Of a stretch of DNA of 64,000 nt, positions 1-9,281 are shown piece by piece. The stretch is taken from assembly GCA_035275065.1 (NCBI GenBank), contig DATENM010000035.1:62001-126000 (forward strand), read 5' to 3'. The notes under the pieces are model-generated. The model was not told where the DNA came from. It made no database searches and worked only from the letters and a program-made list of their open reading frames with translations. The DNA comes from Blastocatellia bacterium. GTDB taxonomy: Bacteria > Acidobacteriota > Blastocatellia > UBA7656. The translations under genes were made by a program, and so were the position numbers. Within the stretch, counting starts at the first letter, position 1. Each line of letters begins with the position of its first letter.

Positions 1-987
1 GGCTGCTCCGTTAAAACATTTCCAGGGGCCATTGCCGAAAGCTTTATAGGAAAGGTCCTGATCGAAGAAAGAAGTGATGGGTTGGCTAAGGAACCTGATC
101 AGAAAAATGTGCCTGATCGGGTGAAAAGTCCTCCGGTGCTTGCGAACGATTCCTGAAAGCCAATCGTCCTCTAGCAGATCATTGATCGATGACTGTAGCA
201 AACCCAGCAGTTCATCCCAAAATCGTGAGCGGAATCTGTCCCTCAGGTATGCCTGACGTATCCTTCCGGAACCCGTGGCCAGCCCTATGTCAATCAAGAG
301 TGATTTATACTGGTGCTGAAACCAGGCGGCCTCTCGGCTGCTAAGCGGTGTGCTTAGAACCCATTCTATATCTTGAGCAACAAGTCTCAACTCAGCCATG
401 ATTTCGCCTGGGAAGCTGGCTTGTGGCGAAGGGATAATGCAGTTTTCTTGCGTTGCAGGATAGAATTCATGTCTGTCTTCGCCGAATGTCCTCACACTGC
501 TGTTGTATATTGAAGTGAAATGTTTCGGGCAAACCAATACACCCGGAACTTGGTGCAGACGGTGCCAATACGGCTCACCATATGCCTCCTCATCAGCCTG
601 TAGGCACTCTGGGCAGAATTTCAGATATCCCGTAGGTTTGACTGAACTCGCCATAATGCCGATCCTTGCATGAATATCTCCCCAGGAATGCTCCTCCATA
701 GAATTAAGAATTAGTCTCGCCCTAACAGGAGGTAGGAACGGGGCATAAAAAGGGTAAAGTGTATGTTCATTGATCAGGCTCTCTGCCGTGTGTCTGGAGT
801 AAGGGGGAAGCCTTTGAACTAATGCATCAATGTGAGAGGGAAGATCGTAGGTTGCTACAACCTTAGTTGATCCAAAGAGGTCCCGCAGTGTGGCCTTAGG
901 GCCGAAATTTCCGCTGCGAATGTGATAACGGGCCAGGATGCTATAAAGAAGCTCATCCGGGTATGGTGTTGGAAAGAAACTCAACAT
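1..987 (-). CDS. tnsD: TnsD/TniQ-family target-site selector, N-terminal 329 residues (runs off window)
   Basis: The frame stays open from an ATG at 987 to base 1, so the C-terminus is missing. The start reads MLSFFPTPYPDELLYSILAR, typical of TnsD/TniQ proteins. A CxxC...CxxH zinc-binding set is visible (FCPECL near residue 129, then VCPKH), and a WLSGIVRKHRRTF segment near residue 290 resembles the same region of E. coli TnsD. More than 329 residues plus these features favour full-length TnsD over a short CAST-type TniQ. Known: TnsD binds the conserved 3' end of glmS and recruits TnsC. The ATG overlaps the end of tnsC by 7 bp, so translation is probably coupled. What follows the TniQ domain cannot be seen. 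Confidence 0.9.
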   Translation of the reverse strand, partial: MLSFFPTPYPDELLYSILARYHIRSGNFGPKATLRDLFGSTKVVATYDLPSHIDALVQRLPPYSRHTAESLINEHTLYPFYAPFLPPVRARLILNSMEEHSWGDIHARIGIMASSVKPTGYLKFCPECLQADEEAYGEPYWHRLHQVPGVLVCPKHFTSIYNSSVRTFGEDRHEFYPATQENCIIPSPQASFPGEIMAELRLVAQDIEWVLSTPLSSREAAWFQHQYKSLLIDIGLATGSGRIRQAYLRDRFRSRFWDELLGLLQSSINDLLEDDWLSGIVRKHRRTFHPIRHIFLIRFLSQPITSFFDQDLSYKAFGNGPWKCFNGAA

Positions 988-2711
988 GTTTCTGTCTCGT
1001 AATAAAAATCGTCTATGGGCGATTTGATTATGCCGCCCGCTTTTAAGGCTTCATAGGAAGACATGCCAGTATCTTTACCCTTGCTTACCAGTTGCCTCAG
1101 ATCTCCTGGCAAGTATGCTGCCGCTTTCTTCTTTCCACTTTGAGAACCTCTTCCTTTCGGTGATTTTGGCGAGTTTTCAGTAATTCCTTTATCCAATGCA
1201 TTCCTATAAGCCTCGTTTACCAGGTCACTCACGGTTGATTCTGACTTCCTGGTTGCAAAGACTTCTTCCGCGTGGTGCTTCGCAAGAGAGGGAGACAGTC
1301 CTAGATCAAGTAGGCCGAGAATTACCTGGGAGAGAAGGTCAGGTGCAGAGACGGAAGAAGATGAGGCGCTTGAAAGCTGTTTCAGTTTCCTCTGTTCCCT
1401 TTCCGCCACTTTACTGCGGTATTTTTCATAAAAGTCTCGGAGGTCAATCGGTCGAATGTCACTGTATTTACTAATGAGTTCCGTGTTGTCAGATTTCAGA
1501 GCATCCAACATCGGACGCACGAGGTGAAGGCTATCCTTTGCAACCCGGCGTACCAACTCCGGAGAGATCCTCTCTTTCCCATTTGCAATCGCGCGCCACT
1601 GCGCGATCATGAAAAGCTTTATGGCGATGTCAACCACGCCCTGACTCTCCTCGTAAAGAACTTCATCCATCTCGTCTGTATAATCAGCATTTTCTCTGGT
1701 CCACTGATAGTCAAAGAACCCCTTAACAAAGAATTGCCAAACTTTCTTGTTTTTCTCCGTGTCTCTTTTCAAACGATCCCAATACATTGCGCCTTCGCCA
1801 ATACCTCGACGCGCGTGTCGGAAATCGCCCTGTAGGATCGGCATGGCCTTATTAGTACCTATGCGTATAACCGGAACACTCAGCTTGGTGACCATTCGCA
1901 CAAAGAAGTTGAGAACTTTTTCCGCTCCGCCACTCTTTGCCGTGCTAAGGTCTTGAATCTCATCTATCACCAGGACTCCCAGACAGTGTGTACTGGCAAC
2001 CTCTCCCATCTGAATCAGCATTGAATCTTCTGAGCTATATCTGGGCGGATTCTCCCTGGCATAGTTTGTTCCCAGGAGGTGATCAACTGAGTTAAAGAAT
2101 TCTGTACACAATCCCTTTAACGACCCTGCATGAGGGCAGTCGAGTTTGAGCCATACAATCTGGTAGAGGTTCAAAGGACCCTGGTAATCAGAATGAAGAA
2201 TGACTTGAGGATACAAGCGCAGGATGCGTTCAATGGCTGTGGATTTACCGACGCCTGAAACACCGATCATAGTAAAGCCCGAGGCTGACGAAGAGGTGGA
2301 CACGTACTTGGAAAGAGAGTCAAGCTTGTCGTCTCCGGTTTGTTTCATCGCCCGGTTTATTTGCCTGAGCCTTGCAGCATATTCTGGCCGAATAGGATTG
2401 CGTGCGAGATACCCCTGCCTGATGATTCGCGAGAGCTGCTGCTCCAGCGCGATGTGGCCGGCCAGGGGCTGAAAGTACTTCAATATCCGCTCAACACAGT
2501 GCAGTCGCAGGGATGCATCTAGACCCTTTTCAGTCTTATCAAAGGCCGGATATTCAGACGCCAAGGTTATAAACTCAGCTTCCGAAAGAATCGCCGGTAA
2601 GGCCTCTATGAGAGGGTTTTCCCGGTATTCGGCAAGTGCCTGCTGTTTGTATTCAGCAACCTCGGCAAAGCCGCCGCTGGGAATCCGGTACGGGTTACTC
2701 TGATGAGTCAT
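981..2711 (-). CDS. tnsC: TnsC, AAA+ ATPase transposition regulator
   Basis: A 576-residue protein (Tn7 TnsC is about 555). Walker A is GVSGVGKST near residues 150-158 and Walker B is VLVIDE near 246-251. The C-terminal third is lysine-rich and hydrophilic. In the family, ATP-bound TnsC links the target-site protein TnsD to the TnsA/TnsB transposase and takes part in target immunity. The gene overlaps tnsB by 17 bp upstream and tnsD by 7 bp downstream, so the block is evidently one operon. No frameshift or missing motif was noted. Confidence 0.93.
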   Translation of the reverse strand: MTHQSNPYRIPSGGFAEVAEYKQQALAEYRENPLIEALPAILSEAEFITLASEYPAFDKTEKGLDASLRLHCVERILKYFQPLAGHIALEQQLSRIIRQGYLARNPIRPEYAARLRQINRAMKQTGDDKLDSLSKYVSTSSSASGFTMIGVSGVGKSTAIERILRLYPQVILHSDYQGPLNLYQIVWLKLDCPHAGSLKGLCTEFFNSVDHLLGTNYARENPPRYSSEDSMLIQMGEVASTHCLGVLVIDEIQDLSTAKSGGAEKVLNFFVRMVTKLSVPVIRIGTNKAMPILQGDFRHARRGIGEGAMYWDRLKRDTEKNKKVWQFFVKGFFDYQWTRENADYTDEMDEVLYEESQGVVDIAIKLFMIAQWRAIANGKERISPELVRRVAKDSLHLVRPMLDALKSDNTELISKYSDIRPIDLRDFYEKYRSKVAEREQRKLKQLSSASSSSVSAPDLLSQVILGLLDLGLSPSLAKHHAEEVFATRKSESTVSDLVNEAYRNALDKGITENSPKSPKGRGSQSGKKKAAAYLPGDLRQLVSKGKDTGMSSYEALKAGGIIKSPIDDFYYETETC

Positions 2712-4887
2712 CTTTCAACTCTTCTCGCTTTTTCGCCAGCAGATCCATATAGCTGGGAACGGATAGATCTTCGTCTTCAGGATCTACGGTTTTAATGCTA
2801 ACCACATTTCCCTTGCGAGGCTCGGGCGAGGGCTTAGCAAGTTCAAATGCTTGCTCTTCCCGCAGGCCTTCTTTCTCTACCGCCCGCTTAGGCTTGATGT
2901 TCGAAATGCGGCTGGCCTTGCTGGTGGCATTGTCGCGGGCCCGAGATGTCATAGCCGTAGCCTGCTCAACAATGTTCTTTACCTCGGTGATGAAATTCAC
3001 CCTAGATTGTTGATTATCTCCAGCGCTTCGCTGTGCCATATATTGTTCGTGCGCCTGCAAGTAATCCACCTCGTACGTCGTTTTGTCTCGATACCTCTCT
3101 TCGGGGTCAAGCAAGTAACACTTCTCAAAACTACGTCCGCCTGGGCCTTTAATGTACGCGTAGTTGACATTTCTAAAGTCATAGGTGATCTCTATGTCTT
3201 CATTCCCTTGTATTCTCGCATTATCGAACCATTTTTCTTTAATCGCTTTATCGCAACTATAGCGCATGTCTTTGTAAACAATTCCTCGTTCAGTAACCTT
3301 CGCTCTCCCCGTAGGCAGCAAGTTCAATTTCACGATGTCTTCAGGAAAAGTCCTGAGACGTCCGGAGCGATTCTTTATTCCCCATTCCCAAAGCTTAATG
3401 GGGATAGGCAGAACATCATCAGCAATTAGAGACACCGACCGGTCGTAGCTATTCAAATAGCTACGATTATGAAGCCTAACGGCGTGAATGATGATTTGGG
3501 TGAATTGATAAATGTTCAAAGTCGCGTCCAATCGATAATCCTGCCCGGTGCGCTTTGAAGCGTCCGGAATCACATAGCCTGGAAGGAACGGTTTCACACG
3601 CTCTTGGGTGGTACGGAAGTTTCTCTCTACGATTGGCTTCCAGTCTGCTCGGTACGGAGCAGCGTTTTCGATACGGACGTTCAGATTTTGAATTAGCGCC
3701 TCTACCAATCGGCTCTCCATCTCACCGCGATCACCGAGGATTGCTTCCGGCAGAAATTGGCAAGGCCATTCTTCCTCGCCGATCAGGATTCCATACTCTT
3801 GGCAAAAGGAGACTTTGGGAGTGACCACATTCGCCAGCGCCATCATTGCCCCGACCCAGGATGGTCCCTCCAGCCCTACGAATATTCCGACAATCATCCG
3901 GCTGAAGACGTCGATCACTACATAAACAACAGGTCTACCGATTATCCAATTTACGTTGTATCTTGATATCAGATAAACATCCGCGACGGTGGCATCCAGT
4001 TCGAAGCGAGAGCCGGGACCATATACCTCGGCAGTGGCAGACCCCAGGATGGCTCTATAATTCAGGTTGTAATTCTTTTTGCCCTTCCGCCGCAAAGTCG
4101 ATTCTGGCTTATTTGTTTCTTTTTCAAACCAGTACCTGAACTGTTCAATGGTCGGTCTCTTATCCGGTGGAATCAGTGTAGGAGGATGGCCCTTTACAAG
4201 GGGGGAGTCTTCTTGTACGAAGTACTCCCTCATCATCTCATCATACGCAACCCTCAAGGGGTTCTCTTCTTCTGTGTTATAAAATCTGGAGATCGCCACC
4301 CGGAAGATCCTCTGCGTCGATTCGTCTATGTTAATGCCAATCCCTATCTCGGGATCGGCTCTATATTTCCTGGGCCTGCCTCGCTTCGCTTCTCCAGCCT
4401 TTCTCGTTTTGCCTGGAGCACCTGAGTTATCGAAATCGGGGAGTAATGCGTTCTTTACTTTCCCTCTTTGCCAGAACTTTCGGAGATACTTATATACTGT
4501 AGCTACAGTAAGGCTATGATCTTGGGCCGCTTTAAGGATGCGTTCACAGCGACCCTTTCTGTCATAAATTGCGGGCTCAGAGTCTGCCGAAACAAGGTCC
4601 TCAATCGCATGCCATGCATCATCTCGTATACGTTTCTTTTTTTCCGTAAGAGTTGCTTCATCAACAGCCCTAGCCCAGGGGTCTATCTCCAGAATGGATA
4701 TTTCGCCGTTATCAATCCCGTGTCTCAATGCGGTTAGCCGCTTGAAGATTGGGATCCCTTTGTTGGAGTAGATTTCCATAACATAGGCAGCATCATTGAT
4801 CTCGTCCAGCCAAAGGATCCTTTCTAAGACGTTTCCCGAGTCTACCTTCCGCTGGAGTACAATATTCACTGTCAGAATGTTATTCAT
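2695..4887 (-). CDS. tnsB: TnsB, DDE-type transposase of the Tn7 family
   Basis: A 730-residue member of the retroviral-integrase superfamily, close to the ~702 residues of Tn7 TnsB. The DDE triad is visible: D in RFELDAT (about residue 298), D in LGDRGEM (about 386) and E in PIVERNF (about 421), giving a D-35-E spacing. The N-terminal ~290 residues should hold the end-binding domains, and the charged C-terminal tail is where Tn7 TnsB contacts TnsC. TnsB cuts the 3' ends and joins them to target DNA. Its likely binding sites are the 20-bp-phased repeats at 5776-5824. The ATG overlaps the tnsA stop (ATGA). Confidence 0.94.
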   Translation of the reverse strand: MNNILTVNIVLQRKVDSGNVLERILWLDEINDAAYVMEIYSNKGIPIFKRLTALRHGIDNGEISILEIDPWARAVDEATLTEKKKRIRDDAWHAIEDLVSADSEPAIYDRKGRCERILKAAQDHSLTVATVYKYLRKFWQRGKVKNALLPDFDNSGAPGKTRKAGEAKRGRPRKYRADPEIGIGINIDESTQRIFRVAISRFYNTEEENPLRVAYDEMMREYFVQEDSPLVKGHPPTLIPPDKRPTIEQFRYWFEKETNKPESTLRRKGKKNYNLNYRAILGSATAEVYGPGSRFELDATVADVYLISRYNVNWIIGRPVVYVVIDVFSRMIVGIFVGLEGPSWVGAMMALANVVTPKVSFCQEYGILIGEEEWPCQFLPEAILGDRGEMESRLVEALIQNLNVRIENAAPYRADWKPIVERNFRTTQERVKPFLPGYVIPDASKRTGQDYRLDATLNIYQFTQIIIHAVRLHNRSYLNSYDRSVSLIADDVLPIPIKLWEWGIKNRSGRLRTFPEDIVKLNLLPTGRAKVTERGIVYKDMRYSCDKAIKEKWFDNARIQGNEDIEITYDFRNVNYAYIKGPGGRSFEKCYLLDPEERYRDKTTYEVDYLQAHEQYMAQRSAGDNQQSRVNFITEVKNIVEQATAMTSRARDNATSKASRISNIKPKRAVEKEGLREEQAFELAKPSPEPRKGNVVSIKTVDPEDEDLSVPSYMDLLAKKREELKDDSSE

Positions 4888-5726
4888 GCTGAAAGCTCCT
4901 TATGGGCTACCTCAAAAAGAATGCTTTTTATCTCTCTGGCTGGTTGTGCGAAGTTTAGCTTCCTGGTCATATCTAGCAAGATTTCTTTTCGCGCGACCAG
5001 ATGCTTGAAAAGGTAAAGAGACGTCCCTTCACTTAAATTCATCTCTGTATCCAGATCATCGGCTACCTGGATGATAGATCCAGTTGCGCCTTGCAAACGT
5101 CTCTTGAGTTTCGACGCCAATGAAAGGAGATGCGGGATATCCAATTCGGTAGTTGGTTCGAGCCAATAAAACGGATGAATGATCTCGATGTTCTTTGCCA
5201 ATACTTTGGGAATCTCTTTTTCAGTGATGATACCCCAATCTACACCCTTGGCCTCCCAATATCGTCGCTCGATCTCGAGCTTCTCAATAACGCGCAGGTC
5301 ATTTAACTTATCGGCCGGCTTTACAGTGCGGGCAACCTCAATCAGCTTCCCGTCAATTAGCAAAGAAATCAGGACATCCGTAGTAAGAACCACAGGGACC
5401 CCCGTTGATGGATCTGTTGGATGCCGTACTCCTATTTCTTCGGCGATACGTTGAGTGATGTCTCTCTCAAGCAAAGGGTACTGCTCTCTGATATCCACTA
5501 CATTGTTCGCCCATTCCAAGAGGTAAAAGAGGCGGGTTTCATGATCAGATAAGAAGTGACGAATCCGCCCCGTCCGCCAACCTGTGACGCGGGTGATTCG
5601 GCCGGTTGAAGGAACGTCATGAGCCGTTAGCCAAGGTTTGTAATCCTTCCCCTGCCCTTGGCCTCTCCCTTCTTTGATAAATCGCTTGATCTTCGATTCG
5701 TCAAAGGCGTACTTGTACTTGGCCAT
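4884..5726 (-). CDS. tnsA: TnsA, endonuclease subunit of the Tn7-type transposase
   Basis: A 280-residue protein starting MAKYKY and containing IKEGRGQGQGKDY, very like E. coli TnsA. The restriction-enzyme-like catalytic residues are present: E63 (DHETR), D117 (TTDVLI) and K136 (TVKPAD). TnsA cuts the 5' strands so the element moves by cut-and-paste. A TTG-initiated extension to 5750 is possible but lies inside a hairpin and adds residues TnsA proteins lack, so ATG 5726 was chosen. It is the first gene inside the right end. In Tn7, TnsB binding at this end can repress the tns operon, and the same could apply here (inference). Confidence 0.93.
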   Translation of the reverse strand: MAKYKYAFDESKIKRFIKEGRGQGQGKDYKPWLTAHDVPSTGRITRVTGWRTGRIRHFLSDHETRLFYLLEWANNVVDIREQYPLLERDITQRIAEEIGVRHPTDPSTGVPVVLTTDVLISLLIDGKLIEVARTVKPADKLNDLRVIEKLEIERRYWEAKGVDWGIITEKEIPKVLAKNIEIIHPFYWLEPTTELDIPHLLSLASKLKRRLQGATGSIIQVADDLDTEMNLSEGTSLYLFKHLVARKEILLDMTRKLNFAQPAREIKSILFEVAHKELSA

Positions 5727-5735
5727 AATAACAAT

Positions 5736-5763
5736 CCCGAGAGGGTCCAAAACCCGCCTCGGG
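5736..5763 (-). promoter_or_regulatory. Hairpin in the tnsA leader, next to the start codon
   Basis: On the minus strand, CCCGAG (5763-5758) pairs with CTCGGG (5741-5736), and inside it GGGT pairs with ACCC around a 5-nt loop. The hairpin ends 9 nt before the tnsA ATG and covers where a ribosome-binding site would lie. It may damp tnsA translation; no experiment supports this yet. Confidence 0.4.
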
Positions 5764-5775
5764 AAAGTTTATAAC

Positions 5776-5832
5776 TTTATTCTCTTTTTTAAAGTATTAT
5801 TTTCTTTTTCACACCATTATTTTCATCCCACA
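5776..5832. repeat. Tn7-type right end with three TnsB-site-like repeats
   Basis: Reading from 5832 leftward, the end begins TGTGGG. The word GAAAATAAT occurs at 5824-5816 and again at 5804-5796, with a variant GAGAATAAA at 5784-5776. The spacing is exactly 20 bp each time. Known: the right end of Tn7 holds overlapping ~22-bp TnsB sites close to the terminus. The regular phase and the position argue that these are TnsB sites. Confidence 0.85.
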
Positions 5833-5857
5833 ACCGGCCTGACAGACTGGCCACAGG
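5833..5857. other. attTn7-type insertion point between element end and glmS stop
   Basis: The 25 bp between the transposon terminus and the glmS TAG (5858-5860, minus strand) match the classical attTn7 distance. The first five bases, ACCGG, would be one copy of the target duplication; the other copy would flank the unseen left end. Confidence 0.75.
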
Positions 5858-7720
5858 CTATTCAACCGTGACTGATTTGGCCAGGTTGCGCGGCTGATCA
5901 ACGTCGCAACCGCGCCGCACGCCGATGTGATAGGCCAGCAGTTGCAACGGCAATATGGCCAGGATCGGCGAAATCAAATCGGAGGCCGCCGGCACTTCGA
6001 TCACCGTGTCGGCAATCTCGTGCGCGTGGGTATCGCCTTCCGTGACGATGGCGATCACTTTGCCGTCGCGCGCTTTCACTTCGACCATGTTCGACAGCGT
6101 CTTCTCGTAGCGCAGCCGCGAGGTATCGCTCGCCTCGTCTTTGGTCGCGATCACCACGACCGGCAGGTCTTCATCGATTAGCGCGTTCGGCCCGTGTTTC
6201 ATCTCGCCCGCCGGGTAGCCCTCGGCGTGAATGTAGGAAATCTCTTTCAGCTTCAATGCCCCTTCCAGAGCAATCGGGAAGTTGATGCCGCGGCCCAGAT
6301 ACAAGAAATCCTGCGCCCTGTGGAATTCGCGCGCCAGGCGGTCGGCCAGATCGTCGCAGCCGAGCAGGGTTTCCATCTTTACCGGCAAGCCGTTCAAGGC
6401 GCGGACGTGCTTCAGTGATTCTTCTTCGCTCAACACGCCGCGCTGCTGGCCGAGATATAACGCCAGCAAGTACAGCACGGTCATCTGGCTGGTGAAGGCT
6501 TTCGTCGAAGCGACGCCGATCTCCGGGCCGGCGTGCGTCAGCACAGTGCCGTGCGATTCGCGCGTCAGCATCGAGCCCTGCACGTTACAGATCGATAGAA
6601 TCTTCGCGCCCTTCTCCTTCGACTCGCGCACCGCCGCGATGGTGTCGGCGGTCTCGCCCGATTGCGAGATGGCGATGACTAAGGTTTTGTCGTCAAGGAT
6701 CGGGTCGCGGTAACGGAACTCCGAAGCGTAATCGATCTCGACAGGGATGCGCGCCAATTCTTCAAGCATATACTTGCCGGCCATCGCGGCGTGCAAGCTG
6801 GTGCCGCAGGCCAGCGCTTTGATCGATGTGAACTGGCGGAACTCGGCCTCGCTGATCTCCATCTCGTCGAGATAGACGCGGCCCGTGGTCTGCGACACGC
6901 GACCGAGGACGGTATCACGGACGGCGCGCGGCTGCTCGTAAATCTCTTTGAGCATGTAATGCTTGAAGCCGCCCTTTTCCGCCATGATCGGGTCCCAGGT
7001 GATGCGCTGCACGTTGGGCGAGATGCTGTTGCCTTCGAAATCGGTCACGGTCACGCCGTCGCGGCTCAACACCGCCATCTCGCCATCGCCGAGATAGAAG
7101 ACATCGCGCGTGTGATTCAACACCGGCGGAATGTCGGAAGCGACGAAGTACTCATTCTGGCCGAGGCCAATGACAATGGGGGGCCCCTGGCGGACGGCGA
7201 TAATCTTCTCCGGCTCGTCAGCCGACATGATCGCCAGCGCGTAGATGCCGCGCATCTCCATCACCGTGCGGCGCACAGCGGCTTCCAGGCTGCCGTCGGT
7301 CTCTTTCAAATACTTCTCGATCAGGTGAGCGATCACTTCGGTATCGGTTTCGGTGACGAAGCGATGATCTTCGCCCTGTAGCTTGTGCTTCAGCGGCAAA
7401 AAGTTTTCGATAATGCCATTATGGACGACGACGACTTTGCCGGAGCAGTCGCGGTGCGGGTGGGCGTTCTCTTCCGTGGGTCGCCCGTGCGTTGCCCAGC
7501 GCGTGTGGCCGATTCCATAAGTGCCGTCGAGCGGCTTCAATCGAATAGTCTCTTCAAGGTTGCGCAGCTTGCCTTCGGCGCGGCGAATCATCAGCGCGCC
7601 CTGTTCATCAACGACGGCAATGCCCGCCGAGTCATAGCCGCGATATTCCAATTTGCGGAGCCCGTCGAGAATCACCCCGACGACCTGCTTGTCACCAACG
7701 TAACCGACGATTCCACACAT
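5858..7720 (-). CDS. glmS: Glutamine--fructose-6-phosphate aminotransferase (isomerizing)
   Basis: A 620-residue GlmS of normal length. The N-terminus MCGIVGYVG gives the Cys1 nucleophile of the class II glutaminase domain (about 1-240), followed by two SIS sugar-isomerase domains. The C-terminus ([18 protein letters not shown]) is the conserved end that TnsD-type proteins read at the DNA level. The enzyme converts fructose-6-phosphate and glutamine to glucosamine-6-phosphate, the first step toward UDP-GlcNAc. GAGGGAAG precedes the ATG. glmU lies 148 bp upstream on the same strand. The coding sequence is intact, so the Tn7-type insertion has not damaged it. No glmS ribozyme-like element is apparent upstream. 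Confidence 0.97.
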   Translation of the reverse strand: MCGIVGYVGDKQVVGVILDGLRKLEYRGYDSAGIAVVDEQGALMIRRAEGKLRNLEETIRLKPLDGTYGIGHTRWATHGRPTEENAHPHRDCSGKVVVVHNGIIENFLPLKHKLQGEDHRFVTETDTEVIAHLIEKYLKETDGSLEAAVRRTVMEMRGIYALAIMSADEPEKIIAVRQGPPIVIGLGQNEYFVASDIPPVLNHTRDVFYLGDGEMAVLSRDGVTVTDFEGNSISPNVQRITWDPIMAEKGGFKHYMLKEIYEQPRAVRDTVLGRVSQTTGRVYLDEMEISEAEFRQFTSIKALACGTSLHAAMAGKYMLEELARIPVEIDYASEFRYRDPILDDKTLVIAISQSGETADTIAAVRESKEKGAKILSICNVQGSMLTRESHGTVLTHAGPEIGVASTKAFTSQMTVLYLLALYLGQQRGVLSEEESLKHVRALNGLPVKMETLLGCDDLADRLAREFHRAQDFLYLGRGINFPIALEGALKLKEISYIHAEGYPAGEMKHGPNALIDEDLPVVVIATKDEASDTSRLRYEKTLSNMVEVKARDGKVIAIVTEGDTHAHEIADTVIEVPAASDLISPILAILPLQLLAYHIGVRRGCDVDQPRNLAKSVTVE

Positions 7721-7845
7721 CTGACTTCCCTCTTTTTCGATGAGAAAGAATGGTTGACGGGCAAGCGCGAGGCGCGCCCATCATATCGAAATGACGAACC
7801 CCTGCCGAAGTTCACGTCCGCAGCCCAACACCGCTCGTCAGTTCA

Positions 7846-7851
7846 ATTATA
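7846..7851 (-). promoter_or_regulatory. Possible -10 box for glmS
   Basis: The minus strand reads TATAAT at 7851-7846, in the 148-bp gap between glmU and glmS and about 125 bp before the glmS ATG. The matching -35 position (CAGTGA, at the glmU stop) is poor, so this is only a candidate for separate glmS expression. Confidence 0.3.
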
Positions 7852-7868
7852 ACAGCCGCGCCGTCGTC

Positions 7869-9254
7869 TCACTGAAGCTTTTTCTTGATGATCGCAGGAA
7901 CGCCGACGGCCAGCGAATCGGGCGGCACGTCTTTGGTGACGACCGCGCCCGCGCCGGTCTTCGAGCCGCGCCCGACCCGCACAGGGGCCACCAGCATCGT
8001 GTCGCTGCCGATGCGGACGCCGTCTTCGATAATCGTTTGATTCTTGCGAACGCCGTCATAATTGCACGTCACCGTGCCGGCGCCGATGTTGACGTCATCG
8101 CCGAGCGTCGCATCGCCGAGATAGGTCAGGTGCGATGCCTTGGTGCCGGTGCCGATCTTCGATTTCTTGACTTCGACGAAGTTGCCGATGGCGGCCTTCT
8201 CGCCGATCTCTGCATGCATCCTGAGGCGCGCGAATGGGCCGACGCTGGCCCGCCGATGGATGACGCTGTCTTCGATTACCGTCGAGTTGCGAATCGTCAC
8301 GTCATCTTCAATGGTGACGTTGCGCAGTCGCGTCCATGAAAAAATCGTGCAGTTGGCGCCGATGCGGCTCGCGCCTTCGACGATGACCTGCGGGTGGATG
8401 ATGGTGTCCTGACCGATCTCGACATCCTGATGAATGTAGGTCGTCGCCGGGTCCACGATGGTCACGCCGGCGAGCATCAACTCGCGGAGCTTAGCGGCGC
8501 GCAGCTTTTGGTCAAGCTCGGCCAGCTCGACGCGGCTGTTGACGCCTTGCACCTCTTCGGGGTCTGTGTGACAGAGCACGCCGACGCGCTTGCCCTGCTC
8601 AAGCATCACCGCCGGCACGTCCGTCAGATAGTATTCGCCCTGCGCGTTGTCTGTGCGCAGGTGGTCGAGCGCCTCAAGCAGCGCCGCCACGTCGAAGCAG
8701 TAGATGCTGACGCAGACTTCGCGCACGGCAAGCTCAGACGGCGAGCCATCTTTCTGCTCGACGATGCGCGCAAAGCCGCCGCGATCATCTCGAATGATTC
8801 GCCCATAGCCGGTCGGGTCATTCATCTCGACGGTCAGCACGGTTGCGGCATTGCCTTCATGCTGGTGCGCTTCGCTGAGCCGCGCGAGCGTGTCGCTCTT
8901 GATCATCGGCCCGTCGCCGGCCAGTACGATGATTGATCCGCTGCGGCCTTGCAGTTGTTCGCGCCCTGCCATCACCGCATGGCCAGTACCGCGCTGTTCG
9001 GTCTGCAAAACGAATTGCAAGTCAGGCCGCGCCGCGCCGCCCTCGACGAGCCGCGCCGCCTCATCGCGGACGGCGCGCTCGACCTCCTCAGCTTGATGGC
9101 CGACGACCGTAAAAATGGCTTCTGGAGCCAGTTTGAAAGCGGCGCGCAAGACGTGGGCGACGAGCGGCAGGCCGGCGACTTCGTGCAGGACTTTGGCGCG
9201 GCGCGACTTCATCCGCGTGCCCAGTCCCGCGGCCAGTATCATTACATCAGTCAT
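7869..9254 (-). CDS. glmU: Bifunctional GlcNAc-1-P uridyltransferase / glucosamine-1-P acetyltransferase
   Basis: A 461-residue GlmU of usual length. The N-terminal nucleotidyltransferase domain has LAAGLGTRMKS with a conserved lysine following (about 1-230). From about residue 250 the protein is a left-handed beta-helix of hexapeptide repeats, the acetyltransferase half. It acetylates glucosamine-1-P and then couples it to UTP, giving UDP-GlcNAc for peptidoglycan and glycans. It lies between yvcK and glmS in the same direction, and the sugar it makes is the ligand YvcK-family proteins bind. Confidence 0.96.
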   Translation of the reverse strand: MTDVMILAAGLGTRMKSRRAKVLHEVAGLPLVAHVLRAAFKLAPEAIFTVVGHQAEEVERAVRDEAARLVEGGAARPDLQFVLQTEQRGTGHAVMAGREQLQGRSGSIIVLAGDGPMIKSDTLARLSEAHQHEGNAATVLTVEMNDPTGYGRIIRDDRGGFARIVEQKDGSPSELAVREVCVSIYCFDVAALLEALDHLRTDNAQGEYYLTDVPAVMLEQGKRVGVLCHTDPEEVQGVNSRVELAELDQKLRAAKLRELMLAGVTIVDPATTYIHQDVEIGQDTIIHPQVIVEGASRIGANCTIFSWTRLRNVTIEDDVTIRNSTVIEDSVIHRRASVGPFARLRMHAEIGEKAAIGNFVEVKKSKIGTGTKASHLTYLGDATLGDDVNIGAGTVTCNYDGVRKNQTIIEDGVRIGSDTMLVAPVRVGRGSKTGAGAVVTKDVPPDSLAVGVPAIIKKKLQ

Positions 9255-9281
9255 TCTGTCATCCCCTGTTGGAAACTTTAT

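Larger units (their letters stand above)
1..5832 (-). mobile_element. Tn7-family transposon, right-hand part (tnsABCD side), inserted downstream of glmS
   Basis: Seen: four minus-strand genes with Tn7 TnsA, TnsB, TnsC and TnsD features, then an AT-rich terminus whose outer end, read from the glmS side, is TGTGGGATGAAAATAATGG (5832 down to 5814). Exactly 25 bp separate it from the glmS stop codon. Known: Tn7 inserts about 25 bp past glmS under TnsD control, with its right end and tnsA facing glmS, which is the layout here. The left end, cargo, any tnsE or other targeting genes, and the second target duplication lie left of base 1. If the insertion is intact, the predicted 5-bp duplication is ACCGG (5833-5837). 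The element is visibly more AT-rich than the genes to its right, consistent with acquisition by transfer. Confidence 0.93.

Noticed and set aside
1..5832. CRISPR-associated transposon (CAST)
   Set aside because: No cas gene or array is visible and the target protein looks like full TnsD; cannot be excluded beyond the window.
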